From assembly GCA_020638285.1 (NCBI GenBank), contig JACKIV010000004.1:1-64000 (forward strand): a DNA stretch of 64,000 nt. Reading direction: 5' to 3'. This document shows positions 7,650-16,212 of this stretch, in pieces. Position 1 is the first letter of the stretch. The number at the start of each line of letters is the position of its first letter. The stretch comes from Rhodospirillales bacterium. Its GTDB lineage: Bacteria > Pseudomonadota > Alphaproteobacteria > Micavibrionales > Micavibrionaceae. Under the pieces are notes generated by a model. That model was given only the letters and a program-made list of their open reading frames with translations, was not told where the DNA came from and searched no databases. The translations under genes were made by a program, and so were the position numbers.

Positions 7650-9146
7650 TCATGCGGCTTTTTCCGAAACCATTCCGGGCAGGGCCGTGAAACAGGCGGC
7701 GCGTTCAATCTCCTGTGCGACACGCAGGACGGTTTCCTCGTCCCACGCCTTGCCGATGATTTGAAGCCCCAGCGGCAGTCCATCGGCATCCAGACCCGCC
7801 GGAACGGACATGCCCGGCAATCCCGCGAGCGAGGCGGGAATCGTAAACACATCGTTCAGATACATTTTAACCGGATCGTCCTGATTTTCGCCAATTCCGA
7901 AGGCTGCGGAGGGGGCGGTCGGGGCCAGAATCGCATCGCACTGCTCGAAAGCTGCCGTAAAATCGTTGCGAATCAGACGGCGGACCTTCTGGGCCTTGGT
8001 ATAATAGGCGTCATAATATCCGGAAGAGAGGACATAAGTCCCGATCATGATCCGCCGGGTCACTTCGGCCCCGAACCCTTCTGCGCGGGTCTTTTCGTAC
8101 ATGTCGGTCAGATCCCGCCCTTCGATGCGTAGGCCATAGCGCACGCCATCGTATCGGGCCAGATTGGACGAACACTCGGCGGGGGCGACGATGTAATATG
8201 TCGGCAGGGCATATTCCGTATGGGGCAGGGTGATATCGACAATCTGCGCCCCTGCATCCTTCAGCCATACTGTGCCCTTTTCCCACAGAGCCGCAATGTC
8301 GGCGGGCATGCCGTCCATACGGTATTCTTTCGGGATACCGATTTTCAGGCCCTTGACGGATTTTCCAGAGGACAAGGCCGCGCGCCAGTCAGGAACGGGC
8401 CGGTTGGCGGAGGTGCTGTCTTTCGGGTCGTACCCGGCGCAGGATTGCAGCAAAATAGCGCAGTCTTCCACGCTGCGCGCAAAGACTCCGGGCTGGTCAA
8501 GCGAGGAGGCAAAGGCGATGACGCCCCAGCGTGAGCAACGGCCATAGGTTGGCTTGATTCCGGAAATTCCGCAGAAAGCCGCAGGCTGGCGAATCGATCC
8601 GCCCGTGTCGGTGCCCGTTGCGCCCATGGCGATTCGCGCGGCCACGGCGGCAGCCGATCCGCCCGAGGATCCGCCGGGGACGAGGGGAACATCCGGCGCA
8701 CTCCGGCGTCTCCACGGGTTCAGGACGTTTCCAAAGGGGCTGGTGGTATTGGACGATCCCATGGCGAATTCGTCCAGATTGGCCTTGCCCAGCATCACCG
8801 CGCCGTCCCGAAACAGATTCGCCGTCACGGTCGATTCATAAGGGGGAACGAAATTATGCAGGATTTTGCTGGCCGCCGTGGTCCGGGTGCCTTTGGTGCA
8901 GAACAGATCCTTGATGGCCAGAGGGATGCCGTCAATCGGCCCGGCCTTGCCCGCCGCGCGGCGTTTGTCGGACTCTTCGGCCTGTTGAAGTGCGATTTCC
9001 GGCGTTTGTGTAATATAGGAATTCAGGCTCTGCGCATCCTGTCCGGCGGCGATATGCCGTTCGGTCAACTCTCGTGCCGTAAAGTCTTTTTTCGCAAGTC
9101 CATCAAGGGCCTGTGCGATTGTTAAACAGCTCAGATCGTCTTTCAT
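7650..9146 (-). CDS. gatA: Aspartyl/glutamyl-tRNA amidotransferase subunit A
   Basis: The glutaminase/amidase subunit of GatCAB, 498 residues. The amidase signature is present: AIKDLFCTKG with the catalytic Lys, and the Ser-rich stretch PGGSSGGSAAAVAAR followed by GTDTGGSIRQPA, which holds the cis-Ser and nucleophilic Ser. It appears to be the first gene of the minus-strand run that continues through gatB to murI. The usual gatC partner is not found upstream; the 130 bp before the next gene contain no convincing frame. Confidence 0.97.
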   Translation of the reverse strand: MKDDLSCLTIAQALDGLAKKDFTARELTERHIAAGQDAQSLNSYITQTPEIALQQAEESDKRRAAGKAGPIDGIPLAIKDLFCTKGTRTTAASKILHNFVPPYESTVTANLFRDGAVMLGKANLDEFAMGSSNTTSPFGNVLNPWRRRSAPDVPLVPGGSSGGSAAAVAARIAMGATGTDTGGSIRQPAAFCGISGIKPTYGRCSRWGVIAFASSLDQPGVFARSVEDCAILLQSCAGYDPKDSTSANRPVPDWRAALSSGKSVKGLKIGIPKEYRMDGMPADIAALWEKGTVWLKDAGAQIVDITLPHTEYALPTYYIVAPAECSSNLARYDGVRYGLRIEGRDLTDMYEKTRAEGFGAEVTRRIMIGTYVLSSGYYDAYYTKAQKVRRLIRNDFTAAFEQCDAILAPTAPSAAFGIGENQDDPVKMYLNDVFTIPASLAGLPGMSVPAGLDADGLPLGLQIIGKAWDEETVLRVAQEIERAACFTALPGMVSEKAA

Positions 9147-9278
9147 CTGTTCGCTTTCCGCGGTTTTATCTTTGGCGGATTTTCCGCCGGTTTTCTTTGA
9201 AAAAGCCTAAAAGCCTTCCTTTGTTTAACATCCCTTTTCAAAAAAGGCGAGAGGGAGCATAGGGCAGAAGGCAAAAGA

Positions 9279-10379
9279 TCAGGCCATACAGTCAAGGTTC
9301 TGCGGTTTGAAACGCGGGGGGAGAACGGATTTGATATAAATCGGTGTCCCGGTCCCGTCAGCCTCAAGACGCCAGACACGCATGGATTTTCCAAGCTCCG
9401 GATAATCGTTCAAAAGGATCGTGTGTTGAAAATGGTTGATGCCTTTCTTTTCTGCATTCGTGTGCCCGTGGACCTGAATCCACTCGGTTCCATTTACGGC
9501 GGCGTTGAAACTGTGGTGCATGACAACGGGGCCGTCGAAAAGCTCTTTCAGGTCTTTTGTCGCTTCTCCGCGAAATTCCCGTGAGGGGTGGGTTAGAAAG
9601 CGTCGTGGCAAATCCAGAACGCCGCCATGACAACACAGGACTTTTTTCCGGCCATACTGGTAAACAAAAACGTCTCGCAGTTTTTTACAGAAATCATAGG
9701 CCATCTCGCGCGTTACGCCTGCGCCCAGAAGTTGCGGCAATGTGGCATCCCGAAATTCGGCGATCTTGAGGGGACGCCCGTTTGCAAAGCGGATGAGGTC
9801 ACTTTCATGATTTCCCCAAAGAAGCATGACGTTTTCCCGATTCATCAGGTCGTCATGCAGGCGCAGGAAAACGGAATCGTTCTGCGGTCCCCGGTCGAGG
9901 TAATCTCCGCAGAAAATATAGAAGCTTTCCGGGTCGAAATATTGATTGAGGAAATCTTCAAGGGGCGCGCTACACCCCTGAATGTCTCCGATGTGATAGA
10001 CGGATTTGTATTTTGACAGGTCGACGATCGGGAAAAGATTGCGATCCAGCCATGTTTTGACGTTCATGCCGGGGGTGATCTTGTCAAGGTTCCAGTTTTT
10101 GCAGTTCCTGAAAGGTTTCGGTAGGGGTGGTGGTTCCGGATTCCCTGAAACGTCTATAAAAACAATCTTGTACAGGTATTTTTGACGCAGAAGATCAAGT
10201 TCCTCGGTGTGGCGGTCCTGATCGAAACCGGGAATGGCAGCAAAAGCTCCATTTTTCATTTTGAGCCGGAGGGAATAGACATTACCCATCGGCGCCATGT
10301 CGTCGAGAAGGTCATGTCGTGTGATAAAATCATCCAGTTTTTGCGGAGATGTTTTGTGCAGGACAAGAGCCATTCTCAC
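9279..10379 (-). CDS. PPP-superfamily metallophosphoesterase with an extra N-terminal domain
   Basis: A 366-residue protein with the full metallophosphoesterase motif set: GDIQG (131-135, the variant found in ApaH), GDYLDRG (158-164), GNHE (189-192), then CCHGG and a late HGHT. These bind two metals and hydrolyse phosphoesters; substrates may be phosphoproteins or dinucleotide polyphosphates. About 120 residues precede the catalytic domain and were not recognised. A GTG start at 10379 is preferred because GGAGG lies 9 bases upstream. It is transcribed divergently from popZ. Confidence 0.85.
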   Translation of the reverse strand: MRMALVLHKTSPQKLDDFITRHDLLDDMAPMGNVYSLRLKMKNGAFAAIPGFDQDRHTEELDLLRQKYLYKIVFIDVSGNPEPPPLPKPFRNCKNWNLDKITPGMNVKTWLDRNLFPIVDLSKYKSVYHIGDIQGCSAPLEDFLNQYFDPESFYIFCGDYLDRGPQNDSVFLRLHDDLMNRENVMLLWGNHESDLIRFANGRPLKIAEFRDATLPQLLGAGVTREMAYDFCKKLRDVFVYQYGRKKVLCCHGGVLDLPRRFLTHPSREFRGEATKDLKELFDGPVVMHHSFNAAVNGTEWIQVHGHTNAEKKGINHFQHTILLNDYPELGKSMRVWRLEADGTGTPIYIKSVLPPRFKPQNLDCMA

Positions 10380-10525
10380 GTCAAGGATCCTCCGGACTGT
10401 CTCTGTAAAACAGGAAGCCGTCTGTTCGCGGGGTCAGAGTGTACAGGATCTTTTGAGGAGATCAAGGGGCCGTGGAAAATACAGGCCGCTTGTGAAAATG
10501 TACGGGGATAACGGGAAACTCCGCT

Positions 10526-10554
10526 TTGACAAGTGCGAAACAATGGTGGACACT
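10526..10554 (+). promoter_or_regulatory. Candidate sigma-70-type promoter for popZ
   Basis: A perfect -35 hexamer TTGACA (10526-10531) is followed after 17 bases by GACACT (10549-10554), a weak -10 matching three of six consensus positions. It would give a leader of about 40 bases before the popZ ATG. This is pattern recognition only. Confidence 0.4.
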
Positions 10555-10602
10555 GTCACACTGTTAAGGTACGCAGAGCGTTAGTTGTAATCAGAAAAAC
10601 CC

Positions 10603-11226
10603 ATGCCAGACAAAAAACCGGATCAGGAGCCATCAATCGAGGAAATCCTCGCCTCTATTCGTCAGATTATTTCTGACGAGGATGGGGAAGGGGCTTCCGC
10701 GCCGCCTGCTTCTGATGCTCCGTCTTCTGTGCCTGAGTCGCCCGTTCCACCTGCGAATGACGATGTTATTGACTTGACAGAGAAGATCGAGCCTGAGCCT
10801 GAAGTCGAACCCATTCCTTCTTTTCTGGAGGATCCCGTAGAGGAAGCCCCTCCTGCTGCGCCGCTGCCAGAGCCGGATCCTATTCACGTTGATCTGAGGG
10901 AGCAGGAAGAGGACGTGTCCGCTTTACCCCCGTCAGAGCCGGAACCTCCGGATTTTGACAATGTTCCGGAGACGCCGGAGGATGTCCCCGATTCGATCCT
11001 GACGGATCGGGCGGCAGGGGCGGCGCTTGCGGCGTTCTCAAAGCTGACGGGCAGTATGCCGATTCGCAGCCCCGATTCTCCGGGACAGGGGACGCTGGAG
11101 GATATCGTGCGCGATATGCTGCGTCCGATGTTGCGGACATGGCTTGACGACAATCTGCCGCCGATTATCGAAAGACTCGTCCGGCGCGAACTGGAAAAAC
11201 TTGCCCGTCAGGCGATGGAAGATTAA
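10603..11226 (+). CDS. popZ: Polar organising protein PopZ-like (DUF2497)
   Basis: A 207-residue protein with the PopZ layout: a short N-terminal helix (EPSIEEILASIRQII), a long acidic Pro/Glu-rich linker (about 28-135), and a C-terminal helical oligomerisation region (LEDIVRDMLRPMLRTWLDDN onwards). In Caulobacter, PopZ forms polar condensates that anchor the chromosome via ParB and recruit cell-cycle regulators. The family is essentially alphaproteobacterial, which supports the taxonomic call. It is transcribed alone; the next gene has its own upstream palindrome. Confidence 0.88.
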   Translation: MPDKKPDQEPSIEEILASIRQIISDEDGEGASAPPASDAPSSVPESPVPPANDDVIDLTEKIEPEPEVEPIPSFLEDPVEEAPPAAPLPEPDPIHVDLREQEEDVSALPPSEPEPPDFDNVPETPEDVPDSILTDRAAGAALAAFSKLTGSMPIRSPDSPGQGTLEDIVRDMLRPMLRTWLDDNLPPIIERLVRRELEKLARQAMED

Positions 11227-11295
11227 CCCTTTCGGTCCCGAAAACAGGCGTTTTCCCTTCTCTTTTGGCCCTGTCTTTTTCCCGAATTTTCTTTA

Positions 11296-11313
11296 TTAAC
11301 ATTATTATGTTAA
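11296..11313. promoter_or_regulatory. 7-bp inverted repeat upstream of the alpha/beta hydrolase gene
   Basis: TTAACAT and ATGTTAA are separated by four bases, in an AT-rich stretch about 50 bp upstream of the hydrolase ATG. The arms are perfect. It could be an operator for a dimeric regulator. There is no T-run after it to suggest a terminator for popZ. Confidence 0.4.
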
Positions 11314-11364
11314 TCTAATCCATGTAGATTCCGGGGTCTGGAAACAGGTTTTTGAGGAGAGGTG

Positions 11365-12663
11365 ATGGGGCCTTCCGCCTTCCGGCAAAATGCACAGGAT
11401 ATGGGCGATCCCCGAAAACGGGATCCGAAACCCGATAGGCCGGCTTCCGATGCCGATCAGGGGCAAATCCTCCATCGCACGATGACCGTGGATGGGGTCA
11501 CCCGGACATATGATATTTACGTCCCCAACAGTGTCGCGGATAAAATCGGGAAAGAGGGGCTGGATAACACCCCGGTTATCTATGGTTTTCATGGCACAGG
11601 GGGAAACAGTAATTCTACGGTACAGGGTAATATCAATCTGGCAAAAGTTGCCAATGAAACGGGCAGTATTCTGATCGCTCCTCAGGCATTGGGGCAAAAT
11701 GATCCTTCTTCGTCTCAGGATCCGAAGACAAATCCTTCCCACTGGCATGTCGAGGGACAGGGTCAGAAAGGCCCGCCCGTCGATGACGTCAAATTTATAA
11801 AAGGCATTCAGATGGATGCAGAAAATGCCCTTTACGGTGAGTTCGGCGGGGGGCAGCCACGGGAAGATTTCGGGAAAATAGACGATATCAAACTCGTCGG
11901 AATGTCGAACGGCTCTGTTCTGGCGGCGGACATAGCGGCGAATCCGAAAACATATCTGCGGGATGGAACCACCGTTTCCGGTGGCGCTTTTGTAACGGCA
12001 ACGCAAGAGGTTGATTTGCATGAGGGCAACGCACCGACACACATCGCCGGAGAACAATTGTTTACCTTCGGGATGAAGGATGCCGAGGCGACGGGACGCC
12101 TTTTCCAGAGCGACCCGAATGCCGAGAATGACTGGATGGACTCAGCCAACCTCTCAAGAAAGGAGAGACGGGAATACGACAATCTTGAGACGAACGATGA
12201 CAAGGCGCAATTTGCGTTGGAGCATCAGGGAAAAGCCGACCCGGAAACGGGGCGGACGGTTCTGGAAGGGATGCTTTATAACGACTATCGCCAAAGAGTC
12301 GTCAGCGCCGCTGCGGCGCAGGGGGTAATGATCTCGGATCAGGATTTTGATGCGGCCATGCAGAAAACGGAATGGGGAACTTCGGGGCATATCAAGGCGA
12401 CATCGGACGATGGCACGCACAGCGTGGACATGCGAATCGACATGGTTCAGAACATGGGGCATGAGTCTCCGAACAAGAAGGCCGACGTGGATCGGACTGG
12501 ATATGACGCCAACGACAGAATGGCGGGGTCCATGAGCGGTACTCTGGACATCGGCGAACCCCCGCCGGATGGTGGTCTGAGGCTGGCTGATCCTGATGCA
12601 AAAACAGACATTCAGACGGCAGCGACCCGGACGCTCAATCTGTCTTCTCCCGGTCTTGGGTAG
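11365..12663 (+). CDS. Alpha/beta-hydrolase, polyhydroxybutyrate-depolymerase/feruloyl-esterase-like
   Basis: A 432-residue protein. The order TYDIYVPN, PVIYGFHGTGGN (oxyanion-hole region) and LVGMSNGSVLA (nucleophile elbow, Ser in GMSNG) matches the LpqC/PHB-depolymerase-like branch of alpha/beta hydrolases. A candidate catalytic His lies in NMGHESP near the C-terminus. There is no signal peptide; the first 40 residues are polar and Pro/Asp-rich. A region of about 130 residues between nucleophile and His is charged and unassigned. ATG at 11365 is favoured over the adjacent GTG; GAGGAGA lies immediately upstream. Substrate is unknown. Confidence 0.7.
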   Translation: MGPSAFRQNAQDMGDPRKRDPKPDRPASDADQGQILHRTMTVDGVTRTYDIYVPNSVADKIGKEGLDNTPVIYGFHGTGGNSNSTVQGNINLAKVANETGSILIAPQALGQNDPSSSQDPKTNPSHWHVEGQGQKGPPVDDVKFIKGIQMDAENALYGEFGGGQPREDFGKIDDIKLVGMSNGSVLAADIAANPKTYLRDGTTVSGGAFVTATQEVDLHEGNAPTHIAGEQLFTFGMKDAEATGRLFQSDPNAENDWMDSANLSRKERREYDNLETNDDKAQFALEHQGKADPETGRTVLEGMLYNDYRQRVVSAAAAQGVMISDQDFDAAMQKTEWGTSGHIKATSDDGTHSVDMRIDMVQNMGHESPNKKADVDRTGYDANDRMAGSMSGTLDIGEPPPDGGLRLADPDAKTDIQTAATRTLNLSSPGLG

Positions 12664-12674
12664 AGAGGGGCCTG

Positions 12675-12848
12675 TTATGTCTCCGGCTTCACAAAAACCC
12701 GGTCGCAATAGAGGCATTCAACACGGGGGTGTCCGTTGAAGGTGTAGTAGACCGCCGGGTGTCCGAGCGCGCCCCCGCCACCATTACAGCATACGGTGTC
12801 GATATCGCTTCCGACAGAAATGGTCTCGGGGTCAGGGTGTGGCTGCAT
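12675..12848 (-). CDS. zf-CHCC zinc-finger mini-protein
   Basis: A 57-residue protein on the minus strand with the CHCC zinc-finger pattern: Cys20/21 followed by GGGGALGHP (His30), then CLYC (Cys45 and Cys48). This family is related to the mitochondrial complex I accessory subunit NDUFS6 and is widespread as a short stand-alone protein in alphaproteobacteria. The frame is open much further upstream, but the ATG at 12848 gives the family-typical length and the upstream part resembles no protein. It converges with the hydrolase gene, stop to stop, 11 bp apart. Confidence 0.85.
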   Translation of the reverse strand: MQPHPDPETISVGSDIDTVCCNGGGGALGHPAVYYTFNGHPRVECLYCDRVFVKPET

Positions 12849-12959
12849 GGCTATTTTACCGAATGCGGGTTTACGGTTTCTTTGCAAAGAAAGGCGTACA
12901 ATGCGTCCGGGGCGTAAGCCTTCAGAGCACCATGACCTTTTCAGGATTGTTTCTAGCAC

Positions 12960-13373
12960 ATGCGCGCACCGGATACCATCCGCATTGATCCATCCCGCTT
13001 TGTGGACAATCCGTCTACAGGTGGACGTCCTGATTTTTATATGGTCGCGCAGGTTCGTGTTTCGGAAATACTCCGAAGCTGGAAAGGGAGTTTGTTTAGT
13101 CATGAATGGCTCCGCCCGGACGGAGCGCTTAAGGATCCTGGTGAACTGCGCGAGCGGGAATTTTTGCTCCGCGAATCTGCCGAGAAACGGATTCGTGCCG
13201 GAGGGCCTCTGGAACGGCCTGTTCTGGGGATCGGGATTGGCGATAATGTGGAGATCGGGAGTGGAAAAGATCTGTTTTTGACACTGGCCGGTCTGGGCGT
13301 CGCCGTTATCGAGGTTCATATTCCGAAAACGCACAGGAAGGATTTCCGTTCGTTTCTGATCGGTGTAGACTAA
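12960..13373 (+). CDS. Conserved-looking protein of unknown function
   Basis: A 137-residue soluble protein with no signal peptide or membrane segment. It has an alternating beta/alpha pattern and a Gly-rich turn (GIGIGDNVEIGSG, about 94-106), but no family was recognised. Its stop lies 5 bp before the ATG of the prepilin-like gene, so the two are probably co-transcribed. The start is uncertain because no strong ribosome binding site precedes it. It is divergent from the zf-CHCC gene. Confidence 0.6.
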   Translation: MRAPDTIRIDPSRFVDNPSTGGRPDFYMVAQVRVSEILRSWKGSLFSHEWLRPDGALKDPGELREREFLLRESAEKRIRAGGPLERPVLGIGIGDNVEIGSGKDLFLTLAGLGVAVIEVHIPKTHRKDFRSFLIGVD

Positions 13374-13378
13374 GGCTC

Positions 13379-14101
13379 ATGATATCTCTCTCTCCTTCTG
13401 CCGAGCGCGGCAACGTGTTTTTCTATATTATGGTGGCGATCGTCCTGTTCGCGGCCCTTTCCTATGCCGTTTCGCAAAGCAATCGGGGCAGCATTGCGGC
13501 CATGTCGGAGGAGCAGGCCCGCCTTGCTGCAACGGAAGTTCTGGAATATGCAAGCGTTCTGTCCAATGCTACGGCGCAGCTGCGCCTGCGGGGGTACAAG
13601 GATACAGGCGTGAGTTACGAAAATCCGGTTGTGGCTGGATACGCCAACGTCAATTGCGCTGATGAGGCATGCAAGGTTTTTTCAACCGAAGGGGGCGGGG
13701 TGTCTTACAAGACGCCGCCAAAGGATTGGCTGGATACCTCGCATGCCGCCGAATCGGGGTATGGCGCGTGGATTTTCTCCGGGGAAAACGAGGTCGAACA
13801 GGTCGGCACGGATGGGTCGAGTGCTGCGAACAAGGAATTAATCGCGTTTTTGCCCTATGTCAAAAAAGCCGTTTGTATCGAGATTAACAAGAAAACAGGT
13901 GTGACGAATCCTTTGGGCGATCCACCGCGTGAGGCGGATACGATTGCCGATTATACATCTCTTTTTTCCGGAACCTATGTCCACGGCGAATCACTGACCT
14001 TACCGGATCCCGACAAGGGAAAAAATGCAGGGTGTTTCGAGGGAGGCGGGTCTCCGGCGATTGGAACATATCATTTTTATCAAGTCCTTATGGCGCGTTG
14101 A
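13379..14101 (+). CDS. Prepilin-like envelope protein
   Basis: A 240-residue protein with a short charged leader ending ERG, followed directly by a long hydrophobic helix (NVFFYIMVAIVLFAALSYAV). That is the layout of type IV prepilins and pseudopilins cut by prepilin peptidase after Gly. The mature position 5 is Tyr rather than the usual Glu. The rest is a secreted-type domain with paired cysteines (CADEACK, AVCIE, AGCFEG). No pilus assembly genes are in view; the gene just upstream may be a partner. Processing and function are inferred. Confidence 0.6.
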   Translation: MISLSPSAERGNVFFYIMVAIVLFAALSYAVSQSNRGSIAAMSEEQARLAATEVLEYASVLSNATAQLRLRGYKDTGVSYENPVVAGYANVNCADEACKVFSTEGGGVSYKTPPKDWLDTSHAAESGYGAWIFSGENEVEQVGTDGSSAANKELIAFLPYVKKAVCIEINKKTGVTNPLGDPPREADTIADYTSLFSGTYVHGESLTLPDPDKGKNAGCFEGGGSPAIGTYHFYQVLMAR

Positions 14102-14200
14102 GGGCCGCTCGCCTTTCCCTGTTGCAATCGGTCCGGCGGTGTGGCAGGGATAAGCCTTGTATTGGCCGAACCGAAAAACGCTCTAACGCGAGGGATTTTC

Positions 14201-14758
14201 ATGCGCAACCTTTTTCGTACTCTTGCCCTGAGCCTGGGAGGGCTCGTTGTGATGACAGCTTCTTCTTTTGCTCAGACGCCCGCCACTGATCCGGCGAACA
14301 CGTTGACACTTACCCTTTCGACAGGCGGGCCTGTGGTCATTCAGCTTTTGCCTGATCTTGCGCCCAGGCATGTCGAGCGCGTCAAGACTCTGGCGGCGGA
14401 AGGGTTTTATAATGGTCTCAAATTTCACCGCGTGATTGAAGGCTTTATGGCCCAGACAGGCGATCCTACGGGGACCGGCTCGGGCGGCTCAAAATATGGC
14501 GATCTTCCGGCGGAGTTCAGTCAGTACGCCTATAAGCGCGGGACGGTCGGCGCGGCGCGCACGAGTGATCCGAACAGCGCCAATTCGCAGTTTTTCTTTT
14601 GTTTCACCGATGATGGATGCAGCTTCCTGACGGGTCAATATACGGTCTGGGGACAGATCACATCCGGTATGGAGTTTGTGGACAAAATCGCACGCGGCGA
14701 GCCACCGGCGAATCCGGATACCATTGTCAAGGTTGAGCTTGGCGCTCCGGCCCAGTAG
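14201..14758 (+). CDS. Exported cyclophilin-type peptidyl-prolyl isomerase
   Basis: A 185-residue cyclophilin. The signal peptide MRNLFRTLALSLGG ends near SSFAQ, so it acts in the periplasm. The conserved core is present: FHRVIEGFMAQTGDPTGTG, then RGTVGAARTSDPNSANSQFFFC and FLTGQYTVWGQ. An upstream GTG frame is open, but the ATG at 14201 gives a proper signal peptide. It is followed by a strong hairpin terminator. Confidence 0.92.
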   Translation: MRNLFRTLALSLGGLVVMTASSFAQTPATDPANTLTLTLSTGGPVVIQLLPDLAPRHVERVKTLAAEGFYNGLKFHRVIEGFMAQTGDPTGTGSGGSKYGDLPAEFSQYAYKRGTVGAARTSDPNSANSQFFFCFTDDGCSFLTGQYTVWGQITSGMEFVDKIARGEPPANPDTIVKVELGAPAQ

Positions 14759-14785
14759 TCACGTATCATTATTTCTCCTGATTTT

Positions 14786-14818
14786 CCGCCCTTCTTTCCT
14801 CTTCGGAAAGAGGGGCGG
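14786..14818 (+). terminator. Rho-independent-like terminator after the cyclophilin gene
   Basis: A 14-bp stem (CCGCCCTTCTTTCC with GGAAAGAGGGGCGG, one G-U pair) closes a 5-base loop and is followed by a T-rich stretch (TTGTCTTTCCTT). It lies 28 bp after the cyclophilin stop and before the hisH ATG. Confidence 0.65.
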
Positions 14819-14887
14819 TTGTCTTTCCTTCTGAGATTTTTTCAAAATCTCTTGGCTTTTCCGCGTGTTGAAGGTAAAACCTCGGCC

Positions 14888-15556
14888 ATGTCATCGGGAA
14901 GGGTCGCCATTATTGATTACGGGTCGGGCAATTTGCGCTCGGCGGCGCGGGCGTTTGAGCGCGCCATCCTTGACTCTGGCCTGAATTTTACTGTTGTGGT
15001 TACGGCGGATGCGCAGGCTGTTCGTGATGCGGCGCGGATCGTTTTGCCGGGCCAGGGCGCGTTCGGGGACTGTATCGGGGGACTGAATGCCCTGCCGGGA
15101 ATGCGCGAGGCGCTTCAGAGCGCCGTTTTTGAGGGCGGAACGCCGTTTCTGGGGATCTGCGTGGGACTCCAGCTTATGGCAACGCAAGGCCTTGAACACG
15201 GGATTCATGCCGGTCTGAACTGGATTCCGGGGCAAGTCCGCCGCATCACCCCGTCGGATCCGACCCTGAAAATCCCTCATATGGGATGGAACACGATCCG
15301 GCCTTTTGCTGCAGGGCAGGAACGATTTTTGCACCCCGTTCTGAAATCTGTAACCCCTTCGGATCACTTCTATTTTGTGCATTCTTATGCTCTGGAATGT
15401 GCGGTTCCGAATCACTGTCTCGCAGGTGCAGAATACGGAGGAACTGTTCCCGCCATTGCCGGATGTGGTAACATGATGGGTGTGCAGTTTCATCCGGAAA
15501 AAAGCCAGAAACCGGGGCTTGCCCTGATTGCGGACTTCCTGCGATGGAGTCCTTGA
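14888..15556 (+). CDS. hisH: Imidazole glycerol phosphate synthase, glutaminase subunit
   Basis: HisH hydrolyses glutamine and channels ammonia to HisF in histidine biosynthesis. The class I amidotransferase triad is present: Cys91 in GICVGLQ, and the His and Glu of VQFHPEKS. The N-terminal IIDYGSGNL is typical. A longer frame exists, but the ATG at 14888 gives the usual 222-residue size. No hisF, hisA or hisB gene is adjacent, so his genes are scattered or elsewhere in this genome. Confidence 0.93.
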   Translation: MSSGRVAIIDYGSGNLRSAARAFERAILDSGLNFTVVVTADAQAVRDAARIVLPGQGAFGDCIGGLNALPGMREALQSAVFEGGTPFLGICVGLQLMATQGLEHGIHAGLNWIPGQVRRITPSDPTLKIPHMGWNTIRPFAAGQERFLHPVLKSVTPSDHFYFVHSYALECAVPNHCLAGAEYGGTVPAIAGCGNMMGVQFHPEKSQKPGLALIADFLRWSP

Positions 15557-15647
15557 AAAAAGCGCATTGTTTCTGGTGTGAGTTTTTCCCTGTCTTTCCG
15601 GATTGTGGCTTGTGCCTTGGGACGCCCTCGAACACAAGGAGACGCCT

Positions 15648-16202
15648 ATGGAAAATTCTGTTCTCCAGTCCGGAAAACCCGCGTTGTCCGTCGCTCGCGT
15701 GGATGCTCTGAACTCCACCGATATTGAGGATCTGTGCGATGCCACGGACGCGGCCATTGAGGCTGGCGGGGGATTTGGCTGGCTTACGCCGCCGCCGCGT
15801 GCGGCGCTGGAGCGGTACTGGCAGGGCGTTCTGGCCATGCCGCTGCGGATTTTGCTGGTCTCCCGGCTGGATGGTGTGGTTTGTGGCACGGCTCAGCTCG
15901 TGCGCCCGCCTGCGAACAACGAAGCCCAGAGTTTTGCCGTTCATCTGACCGGAACCTTTGTTGCGCCGTGGGCGCGCGGGCACGGTCTGGCCCGAATGCT
16001 GCTCGATATGGCCGAAGATACCGCGCGCGGGGAAGGGTTTTCCGTCATCAATCTGGATGTGCGCGAGACGATGGAGCGGGCCATTGCCCTGTATGAAAGC
16101 GCCGGATATATCCGATTCGGAGAGCATCCCTTCTATGCCCGGGTGGACGGCGAGATCGTCAAGGGGTTTTATTATACGAAATATCTTGGGGATCAGGTAT
16201 AG
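15648..16202 (+). CDS. GNAT-family N-acetyltransferase
   Basis: A 184-residue acetyltransferase using acetyl-CoA. The beta4/alpha3 segment LTGTFVAPWARGHGLARMLLD contains the R/QxxGxG/A pyrophosphate loop, and INLDVRETMERAIALYESAGY is the family's beta5-alpha4 region. AAGGAG lies 6 bases before the ATG at 15648, which decides the start over an upstream in-frame ATG. Substrate is unknown. Confidence 0.85.
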   Translation: MENSVLQSGKPALSVARVDALNSTDIEDLCDATDAAIEAGGGFGWLTPPPRAALERYWQGVLAMPLRILLVSRLDGVVCGTAQLVRPPANNEAQSFAVHLTGTFVAPWARGHGLARMLLDMAEDTARGEGFSVINLDVRETMERAIALYESAGYIRFGEHPFYARVDGEIVKGFYYTKYLGDQV

Positions 16203-16212
16203 GCTGTTTCTG

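Noticed and set aside
12849..13334. Upstream extension of the zf-CHCC frame
   Set aside because: The extension would overlap the divergent unknown gene and reads as non-protein-like; the family is normally about 60 residues.
14891..16127. Two long minus-strand frames over hisH and the acetyltransferase
   Set aside because: They are antisense shadows of recognised genes and their products are Arg/Gln/Pro-rich without motifs.
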